Shown here: positions 45,099 through 55,933 of the stretch, one piece after another | Layout: the number at the start of each line of letters is the position of its first letter | Numbering within the stretch: position 1 is the stretch's first letter | NCBI RefSeq assembly: GCF_002917105.1 | Contig: NZ_PQFZ01000004.1 | Span: 372,001-436,000 of the forward strand | DNA: 64,000 nt | Direction of reading: 5' to 3' | DNA from: Allobosea psychrotolerans | GTDB lineage: Bacteria; Pseudomonadota; Alphaproteobacteria; Rhizobiales; Beijerinckiaceae | The notes under the pieces: model-generated | Told to the model about the DNA's origin: nothing | Seen by the model: the letters and a program-made list of their open reading frames with translations, nothing else | The model's database searches: none | Made by a program: the position numbers and the translations under genes

Positions 45099-45932
45099 AT
45101 GTTCGACGCGCGGCGAAATCTCGCCGCGCGTCTTCGCGCGGCCGGCGTCGAGACGGCGGCGCTGGATGCGCGCATCCTGGTCGAGGCGGCGATGGGCGAG
45201 AACGCCGATCTCGATGCGCTCCAGCCACTCGACGTCGCCATGCTCGGCAGGCTCGATGATTTCGCGACGCGGCGGCTGGCGGGCGAGCCGGTCTGGCGCA
45301 TTCTCGGCGAGCGGGAGTTCTGGAGCCTGCCCTTTCGCCTGTCGCCGGCAACGTTGGAGCCGCGTCCCGACAGCGAGACGATCGTGGAGGCAGCGCTTGG
45401 CGTGCTGGCGGAGCGCCGCGATCAGGCCATCTCGATTCTCGATCTCGGCACCGGCACGGGCTGCCTGCTGGTCGCTTTGCTGAGCGAGTGCAAGGCGGCG
45501 CGCGGCGTCGGCGTCGATCTCTCGGAGGAGGCGTGCGAGACGGCTGCGGGCAATGCCGAGCGCAATGGCGTCGGCGCGCGCGCGCGCTTCCGCCAGGGTG
45601 ACTGGATGGCCGGTTTGAGCGAACGCTTCGACCTCATCGTCTCGAACCCGCCTTACATCCCGGCCGGAGACATCGCCGGGTTGGATGCCTCCGTCAGGAA
45701 CTACGACCCGTTGCGCGCGCTCGATGGCGGGGAGGACGGGCTCGTCGCATATCGGGCGCTTGCCGCCGGCCTGCCCCCGCGGATTGCTCCGGGAGGTGCG
45801 GTCGTGCTTGAGATCGGCGCTGGTCAGGAGGCGGATGTGGTCGCGATCATGGCAGCCGTCGGGCTGATCCATCGCGGCTCGCGGCGCGATCTTGGCGGGC
45901 ATCCGCGGGCTCTGATCTTCACGCTTGAATGA
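45099..45932 (+). CDS. prmC: Release factor glutamine methyltransferase
   Basis: Methylates the GGQ glutamine of release factors using SAM. The 277-residue protein has the N-terminal helical domain and the family residues near EPVWRILGEREFW, then PRPDSETIVEAAL. The SAM motif is ILDLGTGTGCLLVALL near 117, and the catalytic NPPY motif is at 183-186 (VSNPPYIPAGDI). AAAGGA lies 6 bp before the ATG at 45099. It is functionally linked to prfA two genes upstream. Confidence 0.95.
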   Translation: MFDARRNLAARLRAAGVETAALDARILVEAAMGENADLDALQPLDVAMLGRLDDFATRRLAGEPVWRILGEREFWSLPFRLSPATLEPRPDSETIVEAALGVLAERRDQAISILDLGTGTGCLLVALLSECKAARGVGVDLSEEACETAAGNAERNGVGARARFRQGDWMAGLSERFDLIVSNPPYIPAGDIAGLDASVRNYDPLRALDGGEDGLVAYRALAAGLPPRIAPGGAVVLEIGAGQEADVVAIMAAVGLIHRGSRRDLGGHPRALIFTLE

Positions 45933-45959
45933 TATGCACAGGCATTCGTGCGAATTTGC

Positions 45960-46155
45960 TTGGAGGCGGGCAGGAAAACCGCTATGTAGGTCGCAGCCGA
46001 AGCTGGTGTTGTCAGAACCGAGCCTTGGCCAGCCCCCTCAGTGGCAAGGCCTAGCTTCCGGAAGCGTCCGACGATCGACGTGACTGACAGACCAGATTAG
46101 ACATCCGAAGGCGTCAAGACGCCCATCGGCTCATGGGGCGGAGAGGCCCTTTTGG
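45960..46155 (+). ncRNA. Candidate structured RNA or 5' leader between prmC and the DUF4167 gene
   Basis: The 363-bp gap has no convincing ORF but has layered pairing. CCGAAGCT (45997-46004) pairs with AGCTTCCGG (46053-46061, one bulge), enclosing GCCTTGGCCA (46022-46031) paired with TGGCAAGGC (46042-46050). GGCGT-CAAG-ACGCC follows (46110-46123). GGGC-N6-GCCC then TTTT (to 46153) resembles a weak terminator. TTGGAG (45960-45965) and CTATGT (45982-45987), 16 bp apart, could be a promoter. No Rfam family recognised. It could equally be the leader of the downstream gene. Confidence 0.4.
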
Positions 46156-46295
46156 AAAGAGCGCGTGAAGACCAGGAACGGCGTATCGCCCCTTCAGGTC
46201 AACTCCACCCGGTGCAGCGTCGCAACCCGCTGTGCGCCGGAGCGCGCATGACGATCCAACGGTTGCTTTGAACACAGAGCGCGAGACAGACGCGA

Positions 46296-47354
46296 ATGAG
46301 ACCAGGTCAGAACCGGCGTATGCGCGGCCGTAACAACAATAATAATAGCAGCAACAATAGCGGCAATCGGAAAACTCCCAATCCGTTGCAGCGCGGCTAT
46401 GAGTCGAACGGGCCGGACGTCAAGGTTCGCGGCACTGCGCAGCATGTTGCCGAGAAGTACTTGCAGCTGGCGCGCGACGCGCAATCCTCCGGAGACCCGG
46501 TGGCGGCCGAGAACTACTTCCAGCATGCGGAGCATTATTACCGCATCCTGCTCGCCGCCCAGGAGCAGATGTCGCAGCAGTTCGGCCACAGCTTCCCGCC
46601 CAATCGCGGCTTCGTCGATGATTCCGAGGAAGGCGAAGAGGATGGGGATGACGATGGTCAGTCCTTCCAGCCAGGTGGCCAGCAGCCCGACACCCGCAAT
46701 GCCGGTGTGAACGGCAACAGCTACTCCGGCCATGGCGCGCCGCGCCATGACGGCGATCAGGGCGAGGGCCAGCAGAACACCGGCCAGCGCTTCGATCGGC
46801 AGCCCCGCAATCAGCAGGACCGTCCGAACAACGATCGCCAGAACAACGACCGTAGCGGCAATCGCCGCTTCGACCGTAATGATCGCAATGATCGTGGCGA
46901 GCGCAGGTTCGACCGTCCCGAGGGCGGCCAGAGCAATCAGGGTGGCTACGCGCCGCGTCCCGATGCGCCGCGCTCCGATATCCCGGTCGTGTCGTCCGAG
47001 CAGCCCGAGGTGGTCGCGGCTCCGGCGCCAAGCGAGCGTCGCTTCGAGCGCGCGGATCGCCCTGAGCGCACGGATCGTCCCGAGCGCGCACCGCGCCCCG
47101 AGCGCCGCCCCCGTCGCGAGGTCGAAGCCGAGCCGGCTGACGATGTCTCCGGCGCGCTGCCGTCCTTCCTGACCACGCCGGTCAGGGTTCCGGCCGCGGT
47201 TGTCGAAGCGCCTGTCGCGGTAGCGCCCGCGCCGGCGTCTGCGGAAGAGGTTCCGGCCGTCGAGGCCACCGCCAAGCGCCCGCGCGGCCGTCGCCGTTCG
47301 CCGCGCGAGGTGATGGATGCGCTCGGATCGGACGCAGACAACATCACGGAGTGA
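46296..47354 (+). CDS. DUF4167 domain protein with long disordered tail
   Basis: A 352-residue protein of unknown function. DUF4167 occupies about residues 1-80, opening MRPGQNRRMRGRNNNN and continuing GTAQHVAEKYLQLARDAQSS and YFQHAEHYYRILLAAQ. After about residue 100 the chain is Asn/Arg/Gln/Asp-rich, then Glu/Pro/Arg-rich, and ends KRPRGRRRSPREVMDALGSD, a basic patch that could bind nucleic acid. Placement after prmC and before clpB is conserved in Hyphomicrobiales. RNA binding is only a guess from composition. Confidence 0.9.
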   Translation: MRPGQNRRMRGRNNNNNSSNNSGNRKTPNPLQRGYESNGPDVKVRGTAQHVAEKYLQLARDAQSSGDPVAAENYFQHAEHYYRILLAAQEQMSQQFGHSFPPNRGFVDDSEEGEEDGDDDGQSFQPGGQQPDTRNAGVNGNSYSGHGAPRHDGDQGEGQQNTGQRFDRQPRNQQDRPNNDRQNNDRSGNRRFDRNDRNDRGERRFDRPEGGQSNQGGYAPRPDAPRSDIPVVSSEQPEVVAAPAPSERRFERADRPERTDRPERAPRPERRPRREVEAEPADDVSGALPSFLTTPVRVPAAVVEAPVAVAPAPASAEEVPAVEATAKRPRGRRRSPREVMDALGSDADNITE

Positions 47355-47382
47355 GGCTTGCCCTCACTTCGCTGTAGGATTG

Positions 47383-47406
47383 AGGGGCCCGCGAGGGCCC
47401 CTTTTT
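47383..47406 (+). terminator. Intrinsic terminator of the DUF4167 gene
   Basis: AGGGGCCC (47383-47390), loop GCGA, GGGCCCCT (47395-47402), then a T-run. A smaller hairpin GTGAGG/CCTCAC overlaps the stop region (47351-47366). Strong classical form. Confidence 0.9.
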
Positions 47407-47426
47407 CATGTCGTCAGGCGATGCCT

Positions 47427-47476
47427 GAGCATCGGCCCGAAAAGTGGGAACCGGTCTTCGGGACAAGCCGATGCTA
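47427..47476. repeat. Hairpin repeat, AAAAGTGGGAACCGG family
   Basis: GAGCATCGGCCCGAAAAGTG and GTCTTCGGGACAAGCCGATGC pair around GGAACCG. The core matches the other copies at 27.5 and 53.7 kb. It lies at the 3' end of the minus-strand MOSC gene, which stops at 47474. Confidence 0.6.
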
Positions 47477-48256
47477 CAGAACCGGCTGCGCCGGTGCGGG
47501 TGCAAGATTCAACGCTTCACCCTCCGCCAGCACGCCGCCTTCGAGAACCTCGCAATAGACGCCGCAATCGGCATGGCCATAGGCGTCCATCAGCGCCTTG
47601 GGGATCTGCTGGTCGCGCAAGCCTGTCTGCGGATCGACATTGGTCGCGGCGCAGCGGACGATCCGCTTGGTCACGCGCAGTCGCGCGCCCGAGCTCGTCG
47701 CGAGTTCCTGCCCGACGAGGTCGAACTCGGCCCAGGGCGCCAGCCCCTCGACCATGACATTGCCGCGGAAGCGCAAGGGATCGAGCGGCGCGCCGACACG
47801 GCTTTCCAGCTCGGCGATGCTGGCGAGGTTGATGATCGAGACGAAGCCCTTCGGCGAATCGGTGAAGCGGTAGCCCTCCGGCGCGCCGAGCCAGCGCGGC
47901 GTGCCGCGCAGCTCGTCGGGCATGAACGCTTCGAAGAAGGCCGTGATGCGCTCGTGCCCCTCAGTGGTGACCGTGCTGGCGCGCAGCGCCTGCTCGCCCT
48001 CATGGTCGATGACGAGATCGCCGCTGGCGTCGTCATAGCGCGTGCGCAGTCGCGCCAGCGCTTCGTTGCGCATCAGCATCAGATATTTGATCTTGGGCTG
48101 ATGGACCGGCTCGGCCGGGTCGAAGCCGGAGGGACCGTTCTCGATCGCGAACAGGCGGTCTCCCGGAAAATACTGGCCTCTCGTCAGGGCGGCGCGAGGC
48201 AGGCGTTCGGGCGACAGCCCCTTGACCGGATAGCGATAGAGCGAGGCGATGCGCAT
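47474..48256 (-). CDS. MOSC-domain protein (molybdenum-cofactor sulfurase C-terminal-like)
   Basis: A 260-residue protein with an N-terminal MOSC_N beta-barrel (MRIASLYRYPVKGLSPERL) and the MOSC domain (about 110-255). The conserved cysteine thought to carry sulphur or ligate molybdenum is in IVRCAATNVDPQTGLRD near residue 205. Relatives include YcbX and mARC, which reduce N-hydroxylated compounds. No redox partner domain is fused. No molybdenum genes are nearby. Confidence 0.9.
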   Translation of the reverse strand: MRIASLYRYPVKGLSPERLPRAALTRGQYFPGDRLFAIENGPSGFDPAEPVHQPKIKYLMLMRNEALARLRTRYDDASGDLVIDHEGEQALRASTVTTEGHERITAFFEAFMPDELRGTPRWLGAPEGYRFTDSPKGFVSIINLASIAELESRVGAPLDPLRFRGNVMVEGLAPWAEFDLVGQELATSSGARLRVTKRIVRCAATNVDPQTGLRDQQIPKALMDAYGHADCGVYCEVLEGGVLAEGEALNLAPAPAQPVL

Positions 48257-48341
48257 GAAGATGGGTCCAAAGGCTCGTGATGCGGCAGATTAACGGCTTA
48301 GCGCCGGCATGACAGATCAAATCCTTGCATCGGTTCGATCA

Positions 48342-48683
48342 TCACCGCTGCAGGCGCTCCTTGAGCGCCTCCTCCTCCGCCTCTCCGCCTTCGCTCACGG
48401 AACGCTGGCAGCCCCAGCCCGCAAGCACCGCGTCGGTCTCGTCGGCGACGAAGAAGCGCGCCGCCTCGCGCTCATAGCCGTCGGCAAGCAACTGCTCGTA
48501 ATCGGTATGGACATGGCGGATATGGCTGCCCAGTGCGAGCCAGAGCGCGGTCGCGGGCGGCAAGTCCTTCATGTGGCGGCGCTCGGCGAGCGCCAGGACG
48601 GCCTCGGCGTCCGATAGCGGGATGCCGGGCGCGAGCGCCCGCAGCGCCTTGCGAATCGCCTGCTGCCGTTTTGTGCCCGCCAT
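48342..48683 (-). CDS. DUF2293 domain protein
   Basis: A 113-residue protein of unknown function. The DUF2293 core is PLSDAEAVLALAERRHMKDL, then SHIRHVHTDYEQLLADGYER and EAARFFVADETDAVL. The ATG at 48683 is preferred to an in-frame TTG 36 bp upstream. The C-terminus is Glu-rich. It lies 86 bp upstream of the MOSC gene on the same strand and is divergent from clpB; its 5' end is within 60 bp of the clpB promoter candidate. Confidence 0.85.
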   Translation of the reverse strand: MAGTKRQQAIRKALRALAPGIPLSDAEAVLALAERRHMKDLPPATALWLALGSHIRHVHTDYEQLLADGYEREAARFFVADETDAVLAGWGCQRSVSEGGEAEEEALKERLQR

Positions 48684-48739
48684 GAGCCGAAGCTGCCCTC
48701 GCGATTTGATCGCCGTCAATGCTTAGCGTCCGATCCCCT

Positions 48740-48771
48740 CTTACGTTGCGCGGATGCCACACCTATCTCTG
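48740..48771 (+). promoter_or_regulatory. RpoH-type heat-shock promoter candidate for clpB
   Basis: CCTATCTCTG (48762-48771) matches the alphaproteobacterial RpoH -10 consensus CYTATNTNNG at every fixed position. CTTA (48740-48743) stands 18 bp upstream where CTTG is expected, one mismatch. It lies 92 bp before the clpB start, and ClpB is a classical RpoH target. Confidence 0.6.
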
Positions 48772-48862
48772 TCGGGAAGGGCGTCCCCGGGGGAGTCCTA
48801 TCCTGACGAAAGGCAGCCGGACAGCGTCGCTACGGGGCGCGCCGGCGGGCGGAGAAAACGGA

Positions 48863-51484
<2,622 letters not shown>

Positions 51485-51502
51485 CGCGGCGAAAGCCGCG
51501 TT
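51485..51502 (+). terminator. Hairpin immediately after clpB
   Basis: CGCGGC (51485-51490), GAAA loop, GCCGCG (51495-51500), then only TT. It begins 1 bp after the clpB stop codon, so it is a likely terminator or 3'-end stabiliser despite the short T-run. Confidence 0.6.
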
Positions 51503-51570
51503 ATCCCCGGGGCGTCGCGCAGCGGCGACCCGGGGATTTCTGACAGGAGATGCTCGGGGCAAGCCCGAGC
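51503..51570. repeat. Two small palindromes between clpB and metW
   Basis: ATCCCCGGG (51503-51511) pairs with CCCGGGGAT (51529-51537). GCTCGGG (51552-51558) pairs with CCCGAGC (51564-51570). The second, followed by ATGACGAGG, resembles half of the GTCATGGTCGG-type repeat at 23.4 kb. They probably are remnants of mobile palindromes. Confidence 0.55.
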
Positions 51571-51583
51571 ATGACGAGGTGGA

Positions 51584-52207
51584 CTATCCCCGCTTCAGCA
51601 GGAACACCGCCTGTGCGCCGAACAGGTTCCAGAACCACCAGGGCGCGCTGACGCCGACCTTGCCGCCGGCGGCGTCGAGGGCGACGGCGCGCTCCTTTTC
51701 CGCACCGATCGTGTCGCAGAGCGTCATGAAGTCGCGGATCGTGCAGAAATGGATGTTGGGCGTGTCCCACCAGGCATAGGGCAGGGACTCCGTCACCGGC
51801 ATGCGGCCCATGAAGAAGACCTGTGAGCGCATCCGCCAATGCCCGAAATTCGGGAAGGAGACGATGGCGCGGCGGCCGATCCGCAGCATCTGCTCCAGCA
51901 CGAGGCGTGGATTGCGCGTCGCCTGGATGGTCTGGGACAGGATCACATAATCGAAGCTGTCGTCGGGATAATCGGCGAGGTCGGTGTCGGCATCGCCCTG
52001 GATCACGGCGAGGCCGCGCGCGACGCAACTGGCCACGCCCTCGCGCGAGAGCTCGATACCGCGCGCATCGACATTGCGGCTATCGGCCAGCAGGGCCAGC
52101 AATTCGCCATCGCCGCAGCCGACATCGAGCACGCGCGAGCCCGGGGTCACCATCTCGGCGACGAGCTTCAGGTCGATGCGGTTGGTCTGGAGATCGGTCA
52201 GGGCCAT
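51584..52207 (-). CDS. metW: MetW, methionine-biosynthesis methyltransferase-like protein
   Basis: A 207-residue class I methyltransferase-fold protein. The SAM-type motif is VLDVGCGDGELLALLAD near residue 27. Conserved MetW stretches are YVILSQTIQATRNPRLVLEQ near 88 and PYAWWDTPNIHFCTIRDFM near 145. MetW supports homoserine acetylation by MetX in several bacteria. It is downstream of metX on the same strand, separated by a 160-bp gap filled with a palindromic repeat. Confidence 0.95.
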   Translation of the reverse strand: MALTDLQTNRIDLKLVAEMVTPGSRVLDVGCGDGELLALLADSRNVDARGIELSREGVASCVARGLAVIQGDADTDLADYPDDSFDYVILSQTIQATRNPRLVLEQMLRIGRRAIVSFPNFGHWRMRSQVFFMGRMPVTESLPYAWWDTPNIHFCTIRDFMTLCDTIGAEKERAVALDAAGGKVGVSAPWWFWNLFGAQAVFLLKRG

Positions 52208-52220
52208 AGCGCGCTTTCCA

Positions 52221-52353
52221 TGTCATTCCGGGGCTTCGCGCAGCGAAGAACCCGGAACCCACGACGGGGCACGACGAATACGGCCGACCGGTCGTTAGGG
52301 CTCGCCCGGTCGTGGGTTCCGGGTTCGGCCCTTCTGGCCGCCCCGGAATGACG
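52221..52353. repeat. Palindromic repeat, TGTCATTCCGGGGC family, copy 1
   Basis: TGTCATTCCGGGGC (52221-52234) is matched by GGCCGCCCCGGAATGAC at 52336-52352. Inner segments CCCGGAACCCACGACGGG and CCCGGTCGTGGGTTCCGGG (52248-52323) also pair. The element fills the metX-metW gap. Confidence 0.8.
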
Positions 52354-52370
52354 GTGAAAGGCATCAGCCA

Positions 52371-53543
52371 TCAAATTCCCCTTGCCCGTGCCGCCGCGCC
52401 GATGAAGCCGCGCGTCGTGGCGAAGAGGTTGGGCTCCTCGAGCAGGAAGGCGTCATGGCCCTTGTCGCTCTCGAGCTCGACGAAGGAGACCGACGCACCG
52501 GCGGCGTTGAGCGCATGCACGATGGCGCGTGAATCCGCCGTCGGGAACAGCCAGTCGGAGGTGAAGGAGGCGACGCAGAAGCGCGTCTTCGTGCCTGCGA
52601 AGGCTTTTGCCAGCACGCCGCCATGGTCGTCGGCGAGATCGAAATAATCCATGGCGCGGGTCATGTAGAGATAGGAATTGGCGTCGAAGCGCTCGACGAA
52701 GCTGACGCCCTGGTAGCGGAGGTAACTTTCGACCTGGAAGTCGGCATCGAAGGAGAAGGTCGGCGCCTCGCGGTCCTGCAGCTTGCGGCCGAATTTGCGG
52801 TGCAGCGCCGGCTCCGAGAGATAGGTGATATGCGCGCCCATGCGGGCGACGGACAGGCCCTTGGCCGGGCGCGTGCCTTCTTCGAGATAGCGCCCGCCGC
52901 GCCAGTCGGGATCGGCCATCACCGCCTGCCGGCCGACCTCGTGGAAGGCGATGTTCTGGGCCGAATGCTTGGCGCCGGTCGCAAGGGGCAACGCCGAAAA
53001 CACCCGCTCGGGATAGCTTGCCGCCCATTGCAGCACCTGCATGCCGCCCATCGAGCCGCCGGCGACGCAGAACAGCGTCTCGATGCCGAGCGCGTCGATC
53101 AGATGCCGCTGGGCGCGCACCATGTCGCGAATGGTGACGACGGGAAATTGCAGGCCCCAGGGCTTGCCGGTCGCGGCATTGGTCGAGGCCGGGCCGGTCG
53201 TGCCGGTGCAGCCGCCGATCACATTGGAGCAGATCACGAAGAAGCGCTCGGTGTCGATCGGCTTGCCTGGCCCGATCATCGCCGTCCACCAGCCGCCCTT
53301 GCCGGTGATCGGGTTGCGGTTGGCGAGGTGCTGGTCGCCGGTCAGCGCGTGGCAGACCAGGATGGCGTTGGACCGGGATGCGTTCAGCGAACCATAGGTC
53401 TGGTAGGCGATCTGCCAATGGTCGAGCGAGACGCCGCAATCCATCAGCAACGGCGTGTCCGGGCCGAAGCGCGCGACCAGGCTCGAAGGCTCGTTGGCCT
53501 CCTTCAACGGATCTGCGAGGCTGGGGGAGAGATCGCTCATCAT
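52371..53543 (-). CDS. metX: Homoserine O-acetyltransferase
   Basis: Acylates homoserine, the first committed step to methionine. The 390-residue alpha/beta hydrolase has the nucleophile serine in [15 protein letters not shown] near 155. The remaining triad is Asp in [13 protein letters not shown] near 325 and His in [12 protein letters not shown] near 360. [14 protein letters not shown] near 107 is typical of MetX. Homologs without careful assay can be succinyltransferases. metW follows. The 5' region does not show a SAM riboswitch I can recognise. Confidence 0.94.
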   Translation of the reverse strand: MMSDLSPSLADPLKEANEPSSLVARFGPDTPLLMDCGVSLDHWQIAYQTYGSLNASRSNAILVCHALTGDQHLANRNPITGKGGWWTAMIGPGKPIDTERFFVICSNVIGGCTGTTGPASTNAATGKPWGLQFPVVTIRDMVRAQRHLIDALGIETLFCVAGGSMGGMQVLQWAASYPERVFSALPLATGAKHSAQNIAFHEVGRQAVMADPDWRGGRYLEEGTRPAKGLSVARMGAHITYLSEPALHRKFGRKLQDREAPTFSFDADFQVESYLRYQGVSFVERFDANSYLYMTRAMDYFDLADDHGGVLAKAFAGTKTRFCVASFTSDWLFPTADSRAIVHALNAAGASVSFVELESDKGHDAFLLEEPNLFATTRGFIGAAARARGI

Positions 53544-53679
53544 CGTCCGCTTTGACAGGATGATTTGTCTTGCCGGTCAACTTGTTCGAAAGATCGAACC
53601 CTAGCGATGCCGCGATGCAAGCATTCTGTCAATGCGCGGATGTGCGCGGCGGCTTCGCCAAGGCCCCGCGACGGCGCAA
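53544..53679. other. metX upstream region
   Basis: On the minus strand TTGACA lies at 53632-53627 but no clear -10 follows at the usual distance. A small hairpin TTCGA-TCTT-TCGAA lies at 53586-53599. No riboswitch or gene recognised in this stretch. Confidence 0.3.
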
Positions 53680-53806
53680 GAGCAGGATGCGAAAAACTGG
53701 GCACCGGCTTTTCGCATTGATCCTGTTCGCGCTCTTGGTTGAGAGACGGATTCAGATTTCAGATCGGATCACTTTGTGATTCCATCTGAAATCATCCGGC
53801 TCTAAG
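53680..53806. repeat. Composite hairpin repeat, long form, reverse
   Basis: Reverse-complement counterpart of 40758-40884: GAGCAGGATGCGAAAA and TTTTCGCATTGATCCTG, then GAGACGGATTCAGATTTCAG and CTGAAATCATCCGGCTC. The middle bases differ, but both ends and both hairpin cores agree. Confidence 0.75.
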
Positions 53807-53824
53807 AGCCTAAGCAGAACCCAA

Positions 53825-53933
53825 AGCCCTCATCCTGAGGAGCAGCCCTAAGGCTGCGTCTCGAAGGATGCTCCAGTTCCGGCTGGAACCATCCTTCGAG
53901 ACGCCGCTTCCGCGGCTCCTCAGGATGAGGGCT
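53825..53933. repeat. Palindromic repeat, CCCTCATCCTGAGGAGC family, copy 1
   Basis: AGCCCTCATCCTGAGGAGC (53825-53843) and GCTCCTCAGGATGAGGGCT (53915-53933) are perfect 19-bp inverted repeats. Inside, GCGTCTCGAAGGATG and CATCCTTCGAGACGC pair too. The element ends 23 bp before the chorismate mutase ATG. Confidence 0.85.
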
Positions 53934-53956
53934 GTCCCTCCGATCGCGCAGCCATC

Positions 53957-54790
53957 ATGACCGAAGCCGCTCCGACCACCCTTGCCGATCTGCGCGCCGA
54001 GATTGATCGCATCGACAGCGAGATGCATGCGCTGTTGATGGAACGCTCCTCGATCATCGAGACGCTGATCGCGATCAAGAACACGCAAGTCTCGGGCTCG
54101 GCCTTCCGTCCCGGCCGCGAGGCCGACATGATGAAGCGCCTGGCGCTGCGCCATAAGGGCCTGCTGCCGCTCGACACGATCGAGGGCATCTGGCGCATCA
54201 TCATCGCGACCTTCACCTATGTGCAGGCGCATTATTCCGTCCATGCCGATGTCTCGGGCGGAGACGCGGCGATGCGCGATTCCGCCCGCTTCCATTTCGG
54301 TTTCACCGTGCCCTTCGTCACGCATGAGGATGCGCGCGCCGTCATCAAGGCGGTGGCCGACTCGGCCGGCGATCTCGGCATCTTCCGCATGGACCAGGGC
54401 GCCAGCGCCGGCATCTGGTGGCGCGACCTGATCGGCAGCGATGCGCCCAAGATCATCGCGCGCCTGCCCTTCATCGAGCGGCCGGACCACCCGGCCGGCA
54501 CGCCGGTCTACTGCGTCGCCAAGCCCCTGGCCGATGCCGCGGTGCGCGAGATCGTGCTCTACGCGGCGCGTGTCGAGCGCTGGTCCGAGGTTTTGCGCTC
54601 AGGGCTAGCCCAGCATCTGGCCGAGGTCTCGGCTTCGGCCGCCGACGGCTCGCATCTCTCGCTCCTGGTCGCCGCCTCCGGCGAAGTCGACCAGAGCGCG
54701 ATCCGCAAGGCGCTGGAGCCTGCCGGCCTCAGCGATTTTTCCGAGATCGGCAGCCACGCCGCCCGCTTCGCCGTCAAATCCGTCCGCTGA
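53957..54790 (+). CDS. Chorismate mutase with long C-terminal domain
   Basis: Rearranges chorismate to prephenate. The 277-residue protein begins with an AroQ-type domain (about 5-95): LADLRAEIDRIDSEMHALLM, then RSSIIETLIAIKNTQ, AFRPGREADMMKRLALRHKG and IWRIIIATF, which carry the expected Arg/Lys/Glu active-site residues. The remaining 180 residues resemble neither a functional dehydratase (no TRF triplet) nor an ACT domain clearly; it may be a degenerate relic of a P-protein. It starts a chorismate mutase-hisC-tyrC row. Confidence 0.88.
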   Translation: MTEAAPTTLADLRAEIDRIDSEMHALLMERSSIIETLIAIKNTQVSGSAFRPGREADMMKRLALRHKGLLPLDTIEGIWRIIIATFTYVQAHYSVHADVSGGDAAMRDSARFHFGFTVPFVTHEDARAVIKAVADSAGDLGIFRMDQGASAGIWWRDLIGSDAPKIIARLPFIERPDHPAGTPVYCVAKPLADAAVREIVLYAARVERWSEVLRSGLAQHLAEVSASAADGSHLSLLVAASGEVDQSAIRKALEPAGLSDFSEIGSHAARFAVKSVR

Positions 54791-54823
54791 TTCAAAGCCG
54801 TCTTTCGCAAGGTTCCGACCGTC

Positions 54824-55933
54824 ATGGCCAATGCCGCCTCCCGCCCCGTGCCCCGCCCCGGCGTCCTCGATATCCAGGCCTATGTGCCGGGCAAGTCCGC
54901 AGCGCCTGCCGGCGTGAAGCTGCACAAGCTTTCCTCGAACGAGACCCCGCTCGGCCCGAGCCCCAAGGCGGTCGCGGCCTACGGCTCGATTGCCGGCAAG
55001 CTCGAGCTTTATCCCGACGGTTCCTCGACCAAGCTGCGCGAGGCGATCGCTGGCCGCTACGGGCTCGATGCCAACCGCATCCTCTGCGGCACCGGCTCCG
55101 ACGAATTGCTGCAACTCATCACCAAGGCCTATCTCGGCGATTGCGATGAAGGCGTCTTCACCGAGCACGGCTTTCTGGTCTACCGCATCGCGATCCTGGC
55201 CGCGGGCGGCAAGCCCGTCGTCGTCAAGGAGAAGAACTTCACCGCCGATGTCGACGCCATCCTCGCGGCGGTGACGCCGAAGACGAAGATCGTCTTCCTC
55301 GCCAACCCCAACAACCCGACCGGCACCTATCTGCCCTTCGACGAGGTCAAGCGCCTGCATGCCGGCCTGCCCGGCAATGTGCTGCTGGTGCTCGACGCGG
55401 CCTATGCCGAATATGTCCGCCGTAACGACTATGCCTCGGGGCTCGAACTGGTCGCGGAGAGCGAGAACGTCGTGATGACGCGCACCTTCTCCAAGATCTA
55501 CGGCCTCGCCAATCTCAGGCTCGGCTGGCTCTATGGTCCCGCCCATGTCGTCGATGCGCTCGACCGCATCCGTGGCCCGTTCAACGTCAACGGCGCGGCG
55601 ATCGAGGCCGGCGCCGCGGCGATCGCCGACGAGGCCCATGTCGCCTCGGCCATCGAGCACAACGACAAATGGCTCGCCTGGACGACAGTCGAGCTGGAGA
55701 AGCTCGGGCTTTCGGTCACACCCTCCGTCGGCAATTTCATCCTGATCCATTTCCCGGCGACGCCCGGCAAGACCGCCAGGGAAGCCGACGCCTTCCTGAC
55801 CCAGCGCGGGCTGATCCTGCGCGCCGTCGCGGCTTACGGCCTGCCCGACGCGCTGCGCATGACGATCGGCTCGGAGGAGGCCAACCGCCTCGTCGTCGCG
55901 GCGCTCACCGATTTCCTCGCGGGCAAGGCATGA
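54824..55933 (+). CDS. hisC: Histidinol-phosphate / aromatic aminotransferase
   Basis: A 369-residue PLP enzyme of the HisC family. [20 protein letters not shown] near residue 28 and [15 protein letters not shown] near 157 are signature stretches; the PLP lysine is in [20 protein letters not shown] near 225. The gene overlaps tyrC by 4 bp and follows chorismate mutase by 33 bp, with no other his genes nearby. That setting suggests it makes Tyr/Phe (or arogenate) in vivo, as known for HisC-type transaminases next to tyrC. Confidence 0.93.
   Translation: MANAASRPVPRPGVLDIQAYVPGKSAAPAGVKLHKLSSNETPLGPSPKAVAAYGSIAGKLELYPDGSSTKLREAIAGRYGLDANRILCGTGSDELLQLITKAYLGDCDEGVFTEHGFLVYRIAILAAGGKPVVVKEKNFTADVDAILAAVTPKTKIVFLANPNNPTGTYLPFDEVKRLHAGLPGNVLLVLDAAYAEYVRRNDYASGLELVAESENVVMTRTFSKIYGLANLRLGWLYGPAHVVDALDRIRGPFNVNGAAIEAGAAAIADEAHVASAIEHNDKWLAWTTVELEKLGLSVTPSVGNFILIHFPATPGKTAREADAFLTQRGLILRAVAAYGLPDALRMTIGSEEANRLVVAALTDFLAGKA

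Noticed and set aside
53544..53640. SAM-II or SAM-V riboswitch upstream of metX
   Set aside because: Alphaproteobacterial metX/metA genes often have one, but the conserved core and pseudoknot sequence are not visible here.
53825..53933. Insertion sequence ends
   Set aside because: The palindrome has no transposase and is a repeated intergenic element (second copy at 61292), so it is listed as a repeat.
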